DNA of 31,180 nucleotides from an uncultured Lachnospiraceae bacterium (lineage in GTDB: Bacteria > Bacillota > Clostridia > Lachnospirales > Lachnospiraceae), in the NCBI GenBank assembly GCA_946549155.1, contig CAMNQN010000003.1, forward strand, positions 1 through 31,180, written 5' to 3'. Of this stretch, positions 24,527-31,180 are shown in pieces. Within the stretch, counting starts at the first letter, position 1. Each line of letters begins with the position of its first letter. A model generated the notes under the pieces. The model did no database searches. It saw nothing but the letters and a program-made list of their open reading frames with translations, and had not been told where the DNA came from. The translations under genes and the position numbers were made by a program.

Positions 24527-26068
24527 ATGAATGAACAGCTACTGAATGTCTCTTCCGGCCCACATATCCGCCAGAAGCTGACCACGGGAAACGTAATGCT
24601 GAATGTGGCGTTGGCGCTGATGCCCGCCGCCCTGTTTGGCGTCTATCACTTTGGACTCCACGCCCTTTTGATTATCGCCGTGTCTGTGATTTCGGCGGAG
24701 GCCACGGAATTTATTTTTGACTACATAACAAAAAAACCCAATACCTTAAAGGACGCAAGTGCACTGGTGACCGGCCTGCTGCTGGCTCTGTCCCTGTCCC
24801 CTTCCGTCCCCCTGTATATCCCTGCCCTGGGCAGCTTCTTCGCGATTCTGTTCGTGAAATGCCTGTTCGGCGGACTCGGCAAAAACTTTATGAACCCGGC
24901 ACTGGCCGGACGGTGCTTCCTGCTGCTCTCCTTCGGAACCACCATGACCACCTTCCAGGTGGACAGTGTCAGCTCAGCCACTCCGCTGGCTGCCATGCGG
25001 GACGGCGTGATGGCCAACGCAGGCCAGGTGTTCCTGGGCTACTCCAACAGCGTGATCGGCGGTTCCGCCCTGGCGCTCTTAATCGGTGGCGTATACCTGC
25101 TGGCTACAAAGGGAATCACCATTGAAATTCCGGCATCCTGTATCCTTGCCTTCACCGCCTTTATGGCGATTTTCGGCGGACAGGGACTGGATTTTACCGC
25201 TCTGGCGCTTCACATCTGTGCCGGCGGTATCCTGATGGGCGCATTTTTCATGGCCACAGACCCGGTTACCAGCCCTATGACCTCCAGAGGACAGATTCTG
25301 TTCGGAGCAATTGTGGGGATTCTGGCCGGACTGTTCCGGGTTAAGGGCAGCTCTGCTGACTCCGTCAGCTACGCCATCATTATCACAAACATGCTGGTTC
25401 CCTTCATTGATAAGCTTCCGATTCCGAAGCCTCTGGGCTACAAGGGCGGAGAATACAAAAAGCCGGAATTTCCCAGGGCTGCCATCAATCTGACTGCCAT
25501 CACCCTGGTGGCCGGTCTTGCATTAAGCAGCGTATACCTGCTGACCAGGGATGCCATTGAAGAGCAGAAGCTGGCCGCCAGCGCAGCTTCCTACCGGGAG
25601 GTTTGTCCGGAGGCGGAGGACTTCATTCACGACGAAGCCCTGGACGCTGCTGTAGAGGCCCTGGCAGGCGCTCCCTACTCCGATGCTTACGGCAGAACCT
25701 ACATCAATGACGTGATTGTGGGCGTCACTGCGGACAGCACACAGGCAGGCTATGTCATCAGCGTCACCAGCGCCGACGGCTTTGACGGAGCTATTACCCT
25801 GTCCGTGGGAATTTCCTCCGACGGCACCGTAAACGGCATCTCCTTCACGGAGCTGAACGAAACGGCCGGCATGGGGATGAAATGCGGCGAGGATGATTTT
25901 AAGAACCAGTTTGCCGGCGTTTCCGTGGATTCCTTCACGCTGAACAAGGCGGGCGGCTCCACCGCGGACAATGAAATCGACAGCGTCAGCGGCGCTTCCA
26001 TTTCTTCCGGCGCCGTCGTTAACGCCGTAAACACCGCCCTGGCATTCTATGCGGATTTATTAAAGTAA
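24527..26068 (+). CDS. rnfD/rnfG: RnfD-RnfG fusion protein
   Basis: 513 aa, where RnfD (about 320) and RnfG (about 200) are normally separate. Residues 1-320: multi-helix RnfD with SSGPHIRQKLTTGNVMLNVA and the FMN-attachment motif SSATPLAAM (Thr152). From about 327 an RnfG-type membrane anchor (AAINLTAITLVAGLALSSVY) leads into the extracytoplasmic FMN domain (TYINDVIVGVTADSTQAGYV, LNETAGMG), ending with DSVSGASISSGAV (485-497). In this second flavin motif the usual acceptor Thr is Ser491. No stop or ribosome site lies at the joint. ApbE upstream would flavinylate both sites. The gap to rnfC is 13 bp. Confidence 0.9.
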   Translation: MNEQLLNVSSGPHIRQKLTTGNVMLNVALALMPAALFGVYHFGLHALLIIAVSVISAEATEFIFDYITKKPNTLKDASALVTGLLLALSLSPSVPLYIPALGSFFAILFVKCLFGGLGKNFMNPALAGRCFLLLSFGTTMTTFQVDSVSSATPLAAMRDGVMANAGQVFLGYSNSVIGGSALALLIGGVYLLATKGITIEIPASCILAFTAFMAIFGGQGLDFTALALHICAGGILMGAFFMATDPVTSPMTSRGQILFGAIVGILAGLFRVKGSSADSVSYAIIITNMLVPFIDKLPIPKPLGYKGGEYKKPEFPRAAINLTAITLVAGLALSSVYLLTRDAIEEQKLAASAASYREVCPEAEDFIHDEALDAAVEALAGAPYSDAYGRTYINDVIVGVTADSTQAGYVISVTSADGFDGAITLSVGISSDGTVNGISFTELNETAGMGMKCGEDDFKNQFAGVSVDSFTLNKAGGSTADNEIDSVSGASISSGAVVNAVNTALAFYADLLK

Positions 26069-26086
26069 GGAGGGCATACAGAAGAG

Positions 26087-26770
26087 ATGAATCAATATAC
26101 GGAACGAATTTATAACGGTATTATCAAGGAAAATCCCTGCCTTATCCTGATGCTGGGCATGTGCCCCACCCTGGCGGTGACCACCTCCGCCATCAACGGG
26201 TTAGGCATGGGTCTCTCCACGCTGGCGGTGCTGATCTTCTCTAATCTGATCATTTCCGTCATGCGGAATGTGATCCCGGATCAGGTACGGCTCCCGGCCT
26301 ACATCGTGATTGTGGCTTCCCTGGTGACAGTGGTGGATCTGCTGCTGCAGGGCTACGTGCCCAGCCTGTACAGCTCTCTGGGAATCTACATTCCCCTGAT
26401 TGTGGTAAACTGTATTATCCTGGGCCGCGCGGAAGCCTATGCGGCGAAAAACCCGCCGCTGCTCTCCGCCTTTGACGGTCTGGGCATGGGCGCAGGCTTT
26501 ACCATCGCCCTGACCCTGATCGGGCTGGCCAGAGAATTTCTGGGATCCGGTTATGCCTTCGGAGTCCGGATTCTGCCGGGTTCTGTGGAACCCATCGGCA
26601 TCTTTATCAAGGCGCCCGGTGCATTTCTGATCATTGCCATCATCATTGCCATCATGAACGCGGCCAATATTTCCACCGCAGCCAATAAAAAGGTGGAGAG
26701 CTGCGACGGCTGCTGCGCCTCCTGCGCCGGCCCCTGCCATGATACTGCGGATAAGGAGGGAACCAAATAA
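26087..26770 (+). CDS. rnfE: Rnf complex subunit E
   Basis: 227 aa, six membrane helices. Residues LGMCPTLAVTTSAINGLGMG and VVNCIILGRAEAYAAKNP carry the two conserved membrane-embedded cysteines that, with those of RnfA, hold the intramembrane [2Fe-2S] cluster. The C-terminal tail CDGCCASCAGPCHDTADKEG is an unusual five-cysteine cytoplasmic tail that might bind metal. Ribosome site AAGGAGG lies 13 nt upstream, somewhat far. The stop overlaps the rnfA start as TAATG. Confidence 0.95.
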   Translation: MNQYTERIYNGIIKENPCLILMLGMCPTLAVTTSAINGLGMGLSTLAVLIFSNLIISVMRNVIPDQVRLPAYIVIVASLVTVVDLLLQGYVPSLYSSLGIYIPLIVVNCIILGRAEAYAAKNPPLLSAFDGLGMGAGFTIALTLIGLAREFLGSGYAFGVRILPGSVEPIGIFIKAPGAFLIIAIIIAIMNAANISTAANKKVESCDGCCASCAGPCHDTADKEGTK

Positions 26771-27354
26771 TGTCCAATACATCCTTGCTTTTCATCATTA
26801 TTACCACAGCATTTGTCAACAATGTGGTGCTCAGCCAGTTTCTGGGCATCTGTTCCTTCCTGGGCGTTTCCAAGCAGATCAAGACCTCTGCCAGCCTGGG
26901 AGCCGCGGTTATCTTCGTTATGACCATTTCCTCCGGTGTGGCGAACCTGCTGTATGATTACCTGCTGGTTCCCCTGGGGCTGGAATACCTGGAGACCATT
27001 GTGTTTATCCTGGTTATCGCCGCCCTGGTCCAAATGGTGGAAATGTTCCTGAAAAAAACTTCCCCGGCCATCTATAAGGCCCTGGGCATCTATCTGCCGC
27101 TGATCACCACCAACTGCGCAGTGCTGGGCGTGGCTCTGACCAACGTGCAGAATGAATACACCTTCACCCAGAGCGTCATCGCCGGCTTCGGCACCGCAGT
27201 TGGCTACACCATCGCCATTGTGCTTCTGGCGGGTATCCGGGAACGTATTGACGAGGAAAGTATTCCGGCTCCCTTCCGGGGCGCGCCGGTGGTTCTTCTG
27301 GCAGCCGCTCTGATGTCCATCGCGTTTATGGGCTTTGGCGGACTGTCACTGTAA
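26770..27354 (+). CDS. rnfA: Rnf complex subunit A
   Basis: 194 aa, six membrane helices; homologous half to RnfE with inverted topology. NNVVLSQFLGICSFLGVSKQ and LITTNCAVLGVAL contain the paired cysteines of the intramembrane iron-sulfur cluster. The start overlaps the rnfE stop by one base; GGAGGG lies 11 nt upstream. Normal family length. Confidence 0.96.
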   Translation: MSNTSLLFIIITTAFVNNVVLSQFLGICSFLGVSKQIKTSASLGAAVIFVMTISSGVANLLYDYLLVPLGLEYLETIVFILVIAALVQMVEMFLKKTSPAIYKALGIYLPLITTNCAVLGVALTNVQNEYTFTQSVIAGFGTAVGYTIAIVLLAGIRERIDEESIPAPFRGAPVVLLAAALMSIAFMGFGGLSL

Positions 27355-27367
27355 AGGAGGTAGAAGC

Positions 27368-28162
27368 ATGCAGTCAATTCTTATCGCAACCGTAGCGGTT
27401 GCTATCATCGGCCTCCTGATCGGAGTTCTCCTGGTCATTGTGGGCAACAAGTTTAAAGTAGAAACCGACCCAAGAGAGGCGGCTGTCCGGGAATTTCTTC
27501 CCGGCAATAACTGCGGCGGCTGCGGCTACGCAGGATGCGATGCCATGGCGGCTGCCATCGTGGCGGGGGAAGCTCCCGTAAGCGGCTGTCCTGTGGGCGG
27601 AGATCCCGTGGCAGAGCAGATCGCCAATATCATGGGCGTGGAGGCAGAGGAGGGCGAAAAGAAGGTAGCCTTCGTGAAATGCGGCGGCGACTGCGAACAC
27701 GCCGTCCCGAAATGCAATTACATCGGCATCAGGGACTGCGCCTCCGCAATGGCCAGCAGCATCTCCCCCTGGAAATGTGATTACGGCTGTCTGGGTTTTG
27801 GAAGCTGCGCAGCCGCCTGTCCCTTCGATGCGATTCACGTGATCAACGGCGTGGCCCGGGTGGACAGCGCCAGGTGTAAAGCCTGCGGCAAATGTATCAC
27901 CGCCTGCCCCAAACACCTGATCGAATTCGTGCCCGCCGACGCTCCCCACGCGGTGGCCTGCTCCAACAAAGACCGGGGCCCTGCGGTAAAGAAGGTCTGC
28001 TCCTCAGGCTGTATCGGATGCAGGCTGTGTGAAAAGCAGTGCGAGGCCGGGGCCATCAAGGTGGAAAACAATGTGGCCCACATTGATTATGAGAAATGTA
28101 CCGGCTGCGGCAAGTGTGTGGAGAAATGCCCGGCAGGCGCCATCACGAAGCGGAAGAAATGA
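27368..28162 (+). CDS. rnfB: Rnf complex subunit B (ferredoxin-accepting)
   Basis: 264 aa. N-terminal membrane helix (residues 3-25), then a [4Fe-4S] motif NNCGGCGYAGCDAMA with a distal Cys in VSGCPVGG, then further clusters: CDYGCLGFGSCAAACP, CKACGKCITACP, CSSGCIGCRLCEKQCE and CTGCGKCVEKCP. RnfB takes electrons from reduced ferredoxin. ATG at 27368 is preferred because AAGGAGG lies 7 nt upstream; the frame extends to a TTG at 27335 inside rnfA without a ribosome site. Last gene of the operon; structured DNA follows. Confidence 0.96.
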   Translation: MQSILIATVAVAIIGLLIGVLLVIVGNKFKVETDPREAAVREFLPGNNCGGCGYAGCDAMAAAIVAGEAPVSGCPVGGDPVAEQIANIMGVEAEEGEKKVAFVKCGGDCEHAVPKCNYIGIRDCASAMASSISPWKCDYGCLGFGSCAAACPFDAIHVINGVARVDSARCKACGKCITACPKHLIEFVPADAPHAVACSNKDRGPAVKKVCSSGCIGCRLCEKQCEAGAIKVENNVAHIDYEKCTGCGKCVEKCPAGAITKRKK

Positions 28163-28227
28163 TATGTCATTGACCGTTTTACCTTTACATGATAAGGAAG
28201 TGTCTGAAATGAATTAAATACAGACAG

Positions 28228-28390
28228 ATGACGTTCTCAGAGGAATGGCGAAAGCCTGCCGAAGAAGTAAACCTCTCCGGTGTCGGAGCTGTCACAAAAT
28301 GGCAGGGGAGCGTTGCTGAATATCCAAGTGTACCGATGTCGGAAGAACTAAGGGAACACAGGATATCGGTAACGCACCCCTGCCATTTTG
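28228..28390. ncRNA. Two structured RNA-like elements between convergent rnfB and glxK
   Basis: Left part (28228-28293): TGAC/GTCA ends, AGAGG/CCTCT stem, GGC-gaaa-GCC tetraloop hairpin and CTCCG-gtgt-CGGAG hairpin. Right part (28295-28390): CAAAATGGCAGGGG pairs with CCCCTGCCATTTTG, then GCGTT/AACGC and ATATCC/GGATAT make a stem of about 30 bp with CCGA-tg-TCGG in the loop. The right stem can terminate both genes. The left part resembles a folded RNA with GAAA tetraloop, but I cannot name a class. Confidence 0.5.
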
Positions 28391-28408
28391 CGGCAATTCC
28401 CAGCAGGT

Positions 28409-29581
28409 TCACAGCCTCCTGCCCACCGCTATCATACGGAACATTCGCTCCGCAGCATCTAAAAAGAGCTCTTCTGCGTTTTCCATAGCCGCCTCCACGG
28501 ACATGGCTCCGTTTATCGTGGTAATGATAGCGTCTACTCCGCAGTCATAAATGCGGGCAGCATTTTTACCCATACCGCCCACTATGGCAACACAGGGAAT
28601 CCCCTGCTTCCTGGCGGCCCGGCCCACGCCGCTGGGCACCTTTCCGAATACGGACTGGCCATCCATCATGCCCTCGCCTGTAATCACCAGATCGGCCCCC
28701 TGGATTACACGGTCAAAGTCCAGAAGCTTCAGGATGGTATCGATTCCCCGCCGCAATTTTGCCCCGGTAAAAGCCATAAGGCCCGCTCCCAGGCCGCCGG
28801 CCGCTCCGGCTCCCGGCGACGCGGCGATATCTCTTCCGAAGGCCGCCTTCAAAATGTTGGCGTAATTTGTCATTCCTGTTTCCAGAAATTCCAGATCCTC
28901 CGGCGAGGCCCCCTTCTGCGGGCCAAAGATACGGGTAGCTCCCGTCTCCCCCAGAAGAGGATTCGTCACATCGCAGATAACGGTAAATTCCGACCTCTCC
29001 ACCGCCGGATGCAGGCCGGACAGATCAACTTTCCGTATTTTCCCCAGATTCTCCGGCACTGCTTCCAGCTCTGTCCCATCCTCCCCCAGGAATCTGACTC
29101 CCAGAGCCGCAGCGCATCCAATACCGCCGTCATTGGTGGCGCTGCCTCCGATGGCAATGTGAAAATGCCGGATTCCCTGCTCTAAAGCATCCCGGATCAT
29201 CTGGCCTGTTCCAAAGGTACTGGCCCTGCGCACATTCCGTTCTTCCGGCCTTACCAGCGGAAGTCCGGATGCGGCGGCCATTTCAATGATGGCGGCCTCC
29301 CTCACCCCATTTTCAAAACCGCTTTCCACAGGCTTTTCCGGAAAAATCCCGTATTTGGCCTCCACCGGCTCCCCCAAGGGGCCGCGGACAACGACCTGAC
29401 GATACCTCCCTCCGGCAGCGGCAACTACCACATCCGCCGCCCCCTCGCCACCGTCAGACACTGGAATACTCACCGTCTCACACTCTCCCAGAACATTTCT
29501 GGCTGCCAAATCCAATAACTGACAAATACGCTTCGCTGACAAGGATCCTTTATAGGAATCCGGAGCAAATACAATTTTCAT
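28409..29581 (-). CDS. glxK: Glycerate kinase (GlxK/GarK family)
   Basis: 390 aa. N-terminus MKIVFAPDSYKGSLSAKRIC, VSDGGEGAADVVVAAAGG and IAIGGSATNDGGIGCAAALG are the type I glycerate kinase motifs; late motifs ITGEGMMDGQSVFGKVPSGV and CVAIVGGMG. Phosphorylates D-glycerate to 2-phosphoglycerate with ATP in the cytoplasm. Second gene of an operon with proC, 33 bp downstream of it. It ends close to the rnfB-side hairpin. The pathway supplying glycerate is not in the window. Confidence 0.95.
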   Translation of the reverse strand: MKIVFAPDSYKGSLSAKRICQLLDLAARNVLGECETVSIPVSDGGEGAADVVVAAAGGRYRQVVVRGPLGEPVEAKYGIFPEKPVESGFENGVREAAIIEMAAASGLPLVRPEERNVRRASTFGTGQMIRDALEQGIRHFHIAIGGSATNDGGIGCAAALGVRFLGEDGTELEAVPENLGKIRKVDLSGLHPAVERSEFTVICDVTNPLLGETGATRIFGPQKGASPEDLEFLETGMTNYANILKAAFGRDIAASPGAGAAGGLGAGLMAFTGAKLRRGIDTILKLLDFDRVIQGADLVITGEGMMDGQSVFGKVPSGVGRAARKQGIPCVAIVGGMGKNAARIYDCGVDAIITTINGAMSVEAAMENAEELFLDAAERMFRMIAVGRRL

Positions 29582-29614
29582 ATTCTTACCTCCTGCAGCT
29601 GTCTGACTCCGATT

Positions 29615-30406
29615 TTATCCCCTGGCCTTCTTTGTACAGGCCTTCATGGCCTCAATGACGGCACTGCGAAATCCCTTCTCCTCCAGGACGCGCACCGCTT
29701 CGATGGTGGTGCCTCCCGGCGAGCAGACCGCGTCCTTCAATTCTCCAGGGTGCTTTCCGGTCTCCAGTACCATTTTCGCGCTGCCATACACTGCCTGCGC
29801 AGCAAACCGATAAGCCTGGGCCCGGGGCATTCCGTCGGCCACCGCCGCATCCGCCATAGCCTCAATAAACAGATACACATAGGCAGGGGAGCTGCCGGAA
29901 ACGCTGGTTACCACCCCCATCAGGCTCTCAGGAACCCACTCCGTCCGGGCAAAGCAGCCGCAGAGCCTCTCTACCTTCAGAGCCTCCTCCTCCGTCACAT
30001 ACTCATTCCTGCAAAGCGCCATCATCCCTTCCTTTACCAGGGCAGGCGTATTCGGCATAGTCCGGACAATTTTCACCTTCTTATCAAACTGGCCGCCCAG
30101 CCATTCCAGCGTCTTTCCGGGCGCAATGGTCACCACCAGTTCGTTTTCCCTGACAGCGCCTCTGATTTCCGCAATCACTTCCCCATAAAGCTGCGGCTTT
30201 ACTGCTAAAAAAAGAACATCCGCAAACTCCGCCACCTGAATGTTGGATGTCCCGCACAAAATCTTTAATTCCTCCGCGATCCGCCTGCGCGTGGCAGAGG
30301 TTTTCCCCGAAGCCATCACCTCATCCCCAGCCGCATAGCCGCTGTCCAAAATTCCATGTATCATAGCCGTAGCCATATTTCCACAGCCAATAAAACCAAT
30401 CTTCAT
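29615..30406 (-). CDS. proC: Pyrroline-5-carboxylate reductase
   Basis: 263 aa. Rossmann start MKIGFIGCGNMATAMIHGIL (GxGxMA motif), FLAVKPQLYGEVI, MPNTPALVKEGMMAL, SGSSPAYVYLFIEAMADAAV, and C-terminal SPGGTTIEAVRVLEEKGFRS, the ProC signature. Last step of proline synthesis, NAD(P)H dependent. AAGGAGG lies 7-8 nt before ATG. First gene of the proC-glxK operon; the pairing with glycerate kinase has no evident pathway logic. Confidence 0.96.
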   Translation of the reverse strand: MKIGFIGCGNMATAMIHGILDSGYAAGDEVMASGKTSATRRRIAEELKILCGTSNIQVAEFADVLFLAVKPQLYGEVIAEIRGAVRENELVVTIAPGKTLEWLGGQFDKKVKIVRTMPNTPALVKEGMMALCRNEYVTEEEALKVERLCGCFARTEWVPESLMGVVTSVSGSSPAYVYLFIEAMADAAVADGMPRAQAYRFAAQAVYGSAKMVLETGKHPGELKDAVCSPGGTTIEAVRVLEEKGFRSAVIEAMKACTKKARG

Positions 30407-30575
30407 TTTCCTTCCTCCTTTTCCCTCCCATATACCCTTCAGGAACCGCTTCCTTCCTGCTTCCGACCCGCGCTTTACAGAAGGTTATCATTCCTATTCT
30501 ACCACACATCACTGCCGGAAGGAACATTTCCGCCCATATTTTTATCCCCTCCGCCGATGTTATGATTTCTGTTCG

Positions 30576-30700
30576 TGTTTTGTTAAGGAAGCGGACGCAG
30601 AATGAGTCGGGGCCGCATGGCCATATCTATCTGGAAAATAACTCCGGATACCAAGAAAAACTAAGATGCAGGCAGGCCCAAATTTCGGGCACCGACTCAT
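30576..30700 (+). repeat. Structured GC-rich repeat unit 1
   Basis: After TGTTTTGTTAA comes a unit bounded by ATGAGTCGG (30602-30610) and CCGACTCAT (30692-30700). It contains CTGGAAAATAA, GGATACC, AGATG.AGGC and GCCC-aaatttc-GGGC. The same blocks, in order, appear at 31007-31110. It ends exactly where the MITE-like copy B begins. No coding content. Confidence 0.55.
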
Positions 30701-31007
30701 CCTGCTGTTCCTGGTAAGCTTTACAAAATTACGCTGAATGCGACATTCTAAGGAAATGCTGATTAATTCGGCGTTTCCTTAGAACCTACGATGGATGTGC
30801 ACGGATTTACAAGGGAAATTGCTGCTTCGCATCTCAAATCCGGCGCGGGAAACGCTTTCATCAGCGTTTCCCTAAACACAACATATCCGATTTGCGTAAA
30901 TTAACGTCGTAGTGGCGGTAAAAAACAAAAAATCCAGCGAATCTGTATCATAAAACTCAAAGTTTGCTTCGGCGTATTCATTTAAGGCTAGCCAGGAAAC
31001 AGCAGGA
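30700..31007. repeat. MITE-like inverted-repeat element, copy B
   Basis: Left arm TCCTGCTGTTCCTGGTAAGC (from 30700) followed by TTTACAAAATTACGC; right arm GCTAGCCAGGAAACAGCAGGA-like sequence ending at 31007. Inside are hairpins TTCTAAGGAAATGC (30746-30759) with GCGTTTCCTTAGAA (30771-30784), and GGGAAACGCT with AGCGTTTCCC (30847-30872). An internal block ATATCCGATTTGCGTAAAT matches copy A's ATATCTGATTTGCGCAAAT. No transposase is encoded. Confidence 0.6.
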
Positions 31008-31180
31008 AGAGGCGGGCGCGCAGGGCCACAAGCAGCTGGAAAATAATTCGGAGGATACCGTAGAAAATCTTAGATGGAGGCGGACGAAAATTCCGGGAGA
31101 GCTGGCAGCCCTCAAGGCTGACAGTTCAGGGGCGCCAAGCTGGGAAATCATCAGGATTTCCCGGCGAACCGCCCCGGTGC
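31001..31180 (+). repeat. Structured GC-rich repeat unit 2, cut by window end
   Basis: Starts AGCAGGAAGAGGCGGGCGCG and repeats the blocks of unit 1 (CTGGAAAATAA, GGATACC, AGATGGAGGC), then continues with hairpins CAGCC-ctcaa-GGCTG (31107-31121) and GGGAAATC-atcag-GATTTCCC (31142-31162), and GGCGG near 31011 may pair with CCGCC near 31169. Looks like a folded RNA or the end of a larger mobile element that continues beyond the window. Confidence 0.5.

Noticed and set aside
28228..28293. Possible glycine riboswitch (GCCGAAGAAGTAAACC resembles the CCGAAGGnGnAA core)
   Set aside because: The other conserved parts of the aptamer (GGAGAG start and CTCTCAGG..AAAGGACAG end) are absent, and it lies downstream of rnfB and facing the glxK end.
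30576..31180. Retron or group II intron RNA
   Set aside because: No reverse transcriptase is encoded in the window and no domain V or msr/msd features could be identified; left as an unclassified structured repeat.

Overview
The window looks like a gut-type clostridial chromosome, most likely Lachnospiraceae. The reasons are strong AGGAGG ribosome-binding sites, an Rnf ion-pumping complex, a LarB/C/E nickel-cofactor set, a 2,3-diaminopropionate ammonia-lyase/YgeY locus, and moderate GC with AT-rich intergenic DNA. The genus assignment is inference. No rRNA, tRNA or CRISPR array was seen.

Layout. (1) 1-7.3 kb: a catabolic-looking island. It holds two intact GcvT-superfamily proteins that resemble LigM (tetrahydrofolate-dependent O-demethylase type), a C-terminal scrap of a third, an NmrA-like NAD(P)-binding protein, an MFS transporter and a PucR-type regulator. 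The DNA upstream of the regulator is duplicated 4.46 kb away, and a 17-bp operator-like sequence is identical in both copies. (2) 7.3-8.15 kb: a wrecked mobile element made of a broken tyrosine integrase, an excisionase-like fragment and a fragment of an unknown gene. It lies against the 3' end of a guaA paralogue. (3) 8.3-11.2 kb: two tandem guaA-type genes, each with its own promoter. The full one is a standard GMP synthase; the other has lost the catalytic part of the glutaminase domain. (4) 11.4-15.1 kb: larB divergent from larC-larE (nickel-pincer nucleotide cofactor synthesis), with a MITE-like inverted-repeat element between them. No larA is present in the window. (5) 15-18 kb: a small Nif11-like protein, a Uma2-type nuclease preceded by large hairpins, and a MATE exporter. 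(6) 18.2-20.8 kb: dpaL with a ygeY pseudogene (internal deletion), divergent from a GntR/FCD regulator, with repeated AATATATT sites between them. (7) 21-28.2 kb: a NusG-domain-II protein, a Gx-type membrane transporter, the flavin transferase ApbE and rnfC-D/G-E-A-B, where RnfD and RnfG are fused. (8) 28.2-31.2 kb: a structured convergent intergenic region, glxK and proC in one operon, then about 600 bp of repeat DNA containing a second MITE-like copy and two copies of a probable structured repeat.

How the genes work together. ApbE would attach FMN covalently to the two flavin sites now carried on the single RnfD/G polypeptide, and the Rnf complex couples ferredoxin:NAD oxidoreduction to ion export. 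LarB, LarC and LarE make a nickel cofactor for a client enzyme encoded elsewhere. The LigM-like enzymes would move methyl groups from an unknown methylated substrate, imported by the MFS protein, to tetrahydrofolate under PucR control. The most unusual content is the duplicated and partly decayed PucR/LigM-like module, the glutaminase-less GuaA paralogue, the RnfD-RnfG fusion and the repeat/structured-RNA candidates.
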